Origin: Leptospira meyeri
GTDB lineage: Bacteria; Spirochaetota; Leptospiria; Leptospirales; Leptospiraceae
Length of the DNA: 64,000 nt
Reading direction: 5' to 3'
Assembly (NCBI RefSeq): GCF_004368965.1
Contig: NZ_SORO01000001.1
Span: 744,001-808,000 of the forward strand
A model generated the notes under the pieces. That model was not told the origin of the DNA and ran no database searches. It was given only the letters and a program-made list of their open reading frames with translations. Position numbers and translations under genes: made by a program. Of this stretch, positions 63,127-64,000 are shown in pieces. Numbering within the stretch: the stretch's first letter is position 1; the number at the start of each line of letters is the position of its first letter.

Positions 63127-63141
63127 CATTCACCTAACAAA
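63127..63141 (-). repeat. 15-bp direct repeat, copy B
   Basis: On the minus strand TTTGTTAGGTGAATG, the same as copy A 599 bases away. It lies between the stop of the VOC lipoprotein and the start of the Cys-rich lipoprotein. Confidence 0.7.
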
Positions 63142-63148
63142 AACAAAT

Positions 63149-63646
63149 TTACTTCTGAGAATGTAATCCCAACTTATTTCCTTCACTATCCAAAAAGAAA
63201 GCATAATAACCCATTTCAGGACTAATCAACGTTTTATTCAGAAGGATTTTTCCACCATTTTTTTCAACCTTATCCAAAGCGGGCTGCAAATTCTCTCCAG
63301 GATTGAAATATATCAAAACACCATTTTTTGCAGGAGAGTATTCCTTTCCTTTGACGAGAACTACACTTACCGTTCCCTCCGGAGCCGGTAGAACACCCAG
63401 TTCTGTATCTCCCATAGTCATCATCTCAATCGTTACCCCAAGAATGGATTGATAAAATTGAATTGCTCGAGCCATATTTACGACGGGAATTTCTACTATA
63501 GAAATCATATTCTTTTTACCTTCAGCACTTTGTTTTGTATTTTTTTGATTCACTTCACCAGAGACATCAGAACTACTTTCGTTTTTACAATAAACAATCC
63601 CAAAACACAAAAAAACAACCAATGCCTGGTTTACCAATATCTTCAT
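63149..63646 (-). CDS. VOC-domain lipoprotein
   Basis: 165 residues from the ATG at 63646 (GAGGAA upstream). The signal ends at GIVYC (Cys20). After a polar linker a single VOC module follows (ISIVEIPVVNMARAIQFYQSILGVTIEM, then ELGVLPAPEGTVSVVLV and a YYAFFLDSEGNKLGLHS ending). Metal ligands are unclear: the usual first His is VEIPV here, so it may bind a ligand rather than catalyse. A lipid-anchored VOC protein is uncommon. Confidence 0.78.
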   Translation of the reverse strand: MKILVNQALVVFLCFGIVYCKNESSSDVSGEVNQKNTKQSAEGKKNMISIVEIPVVNMARAIQFYQSILGVTIEMMTMGDTELGVLPAPEGTVSVVLVKGKEYSPAKNGVLIYFNPGENLQPALDKVEKNGGKILLNKTLISPEMGYYAFFLDSEGNKLGLHSQK

Positions 63647-63701
63647 GGTTTCCTCACAAAACAGAATTTCAACATTTCGCAAAAGAAAAGATAGCATACA
63701 A

Positions 63702-63923
63702 TCACATCATTCCGCAAGACATCACAATCCCATCCCACTGTGGATCACAAAACCTTGCGTTATGATCATTGATGATCAAACAAGTTTGGTATAGTTTCCA
63801 GGATTCAGAACAGGCTTTAGAACCTGAACCGGTTTCCTCTTGCGATTTACATCCAACTGAAGCCAAAACTGCAATAAGTGACAACATCAACTTGATTGCA
63901 AAAACCTGATTAAGTTCTTTCAT
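63702..63923 (-). CDS. Small Cys-containing lipoprotein
   Basis: 73 residues from the ATG at 63923. The signal ends at lipobox ASVGC (Cys25). The mature part is short, with four cysteines (SKACSESW, LYQTCLII, ARFCDPQ, VMSCGMM), similar in plan to the 87-residue protein but with no direct match that I can see. It lies 55 bases before the VOC lipoprotein. A longer TTG start at 63938 is possible. Confidence 0.65.
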   Translation of the reverse strand: MKELNQVFAIKLMLSLIAVLASVGCKSQEETGSGSKACSESWKLYQTCLIINDHNARFCDPQWDGIVMSCGMM

Positions 63924-64000
63924 TTCCAATTCGTTCAATCCATCAAAATCTTAATTTTATTCTTATATAAACAAATACTGATAAAGAGTCAACCATTCCA

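Overview
The window reads as a chromosomal segment of a spirochaete, most likely a Leptospira of the free-living (saprophytic) kind. The support is: low-to-moderate GC with A/T-rich intergenic DNA; many lipoprotein signal peptides with loose spirochaetal lipoboxes; a DUF1574 (leptospiral SGNH-like) protein; a LipL45-like FecR lipoprotein; a TRAP transporter preceded by a TatT-type TPR lipoprotein as in Treponema; a flagellar fliS; and several TTG or GTG starts. The genus call is an inference from gene content. No rRNA, plasmid, phage or IS gene and no CRISPR array was seen.

Layout. 1-8.9 kb: the end of an outer-membrane barrel gene, a five-PAS histidine kinase, then a minus-strand lipid/envelope group (cNMP-binding patatin, NlpC/P60 protein, second patatin) and ruvA. 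8.3-14.5 kb: a lipoprotein and a membrane-anchored TPR protein with a degenerate Mrr-like C-terminus, opposite a compact operon of ABC permease, ABC ATPase, ROK kinase, HIT protein and LPG-flippase-like protein; then a VOC protein. 14.5-15.3 kb: an ankyrin-repeat remnant and a DUF1232 gene. 15.3-23.6 kb: an orphan RND pump with a TetR-like palindrome upstream, and a three-gene signalling cluster (membrane histidine kinase, c-haem lipoprotein, hybrid kinase). 23.7-28.4 kb: argC overlapping an MqnB-like nucleosidase gene, a GST, dgt, DedA and a lipoprotein. 28.5-32.5 kb: the TRAP operon TatT-P-Q-M behind a 21-bp palindrome resembling a Fur/PerR box, closed by a strong bidirectional terminator.

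32.6-41.9 kb is mostly housekeeping: a J-domain protein, a FliS-linked coiled-coil protein and fliS on the minus strand; purN-purH with two envelope genes; a transaldolase-like aldolase with a 5'UTR hairpin; an HPP protein, DUF1574, an RsuA-type pseudouridine synthase and lipA. 42-50.6 kb holds the FecR lipoprotein, a radical SAM protein with a CX8CX2C motif, a 7TM-SpoIIE phosphatase, a small acidic protein, an unlisted 51-residue ORF, and a divergent aminotransferase/MocR pair with clear operator repeats; a tRNA-Phe follows. 50.7-56.6 kb: a lipoprotein hydrolase, coaE (its GTG start buried in a perfect hairpin) coupled to a SPOR protein, DUF2452, VanW, a large membrane glycosyltransferase-like protein and an SH3 lipoprotein.

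56.7-64 kb is accessory surface territory: a YidB-like protein, a seven-FG-GAP lipoprotein, two neighbouring DUF1566 (Lcl_C) proteins, one of them a large Ca-loop/Ig-like lipoprotein, and three small tandem lipoproteins. A 15-bp direct repeat lies upstream of the large DUF1566 gene and upstream of a small lipoprotein gene.

The most promising unexplained items are the kinase/haem/kinase cluster, the TPR-Mrr-like membrane protein, the hairpins over coaE and the aldolase gene, the palindrome upstream of the TRAP operon, and the surface-protein block with its direct repeat. None of these could be tested by database search here.
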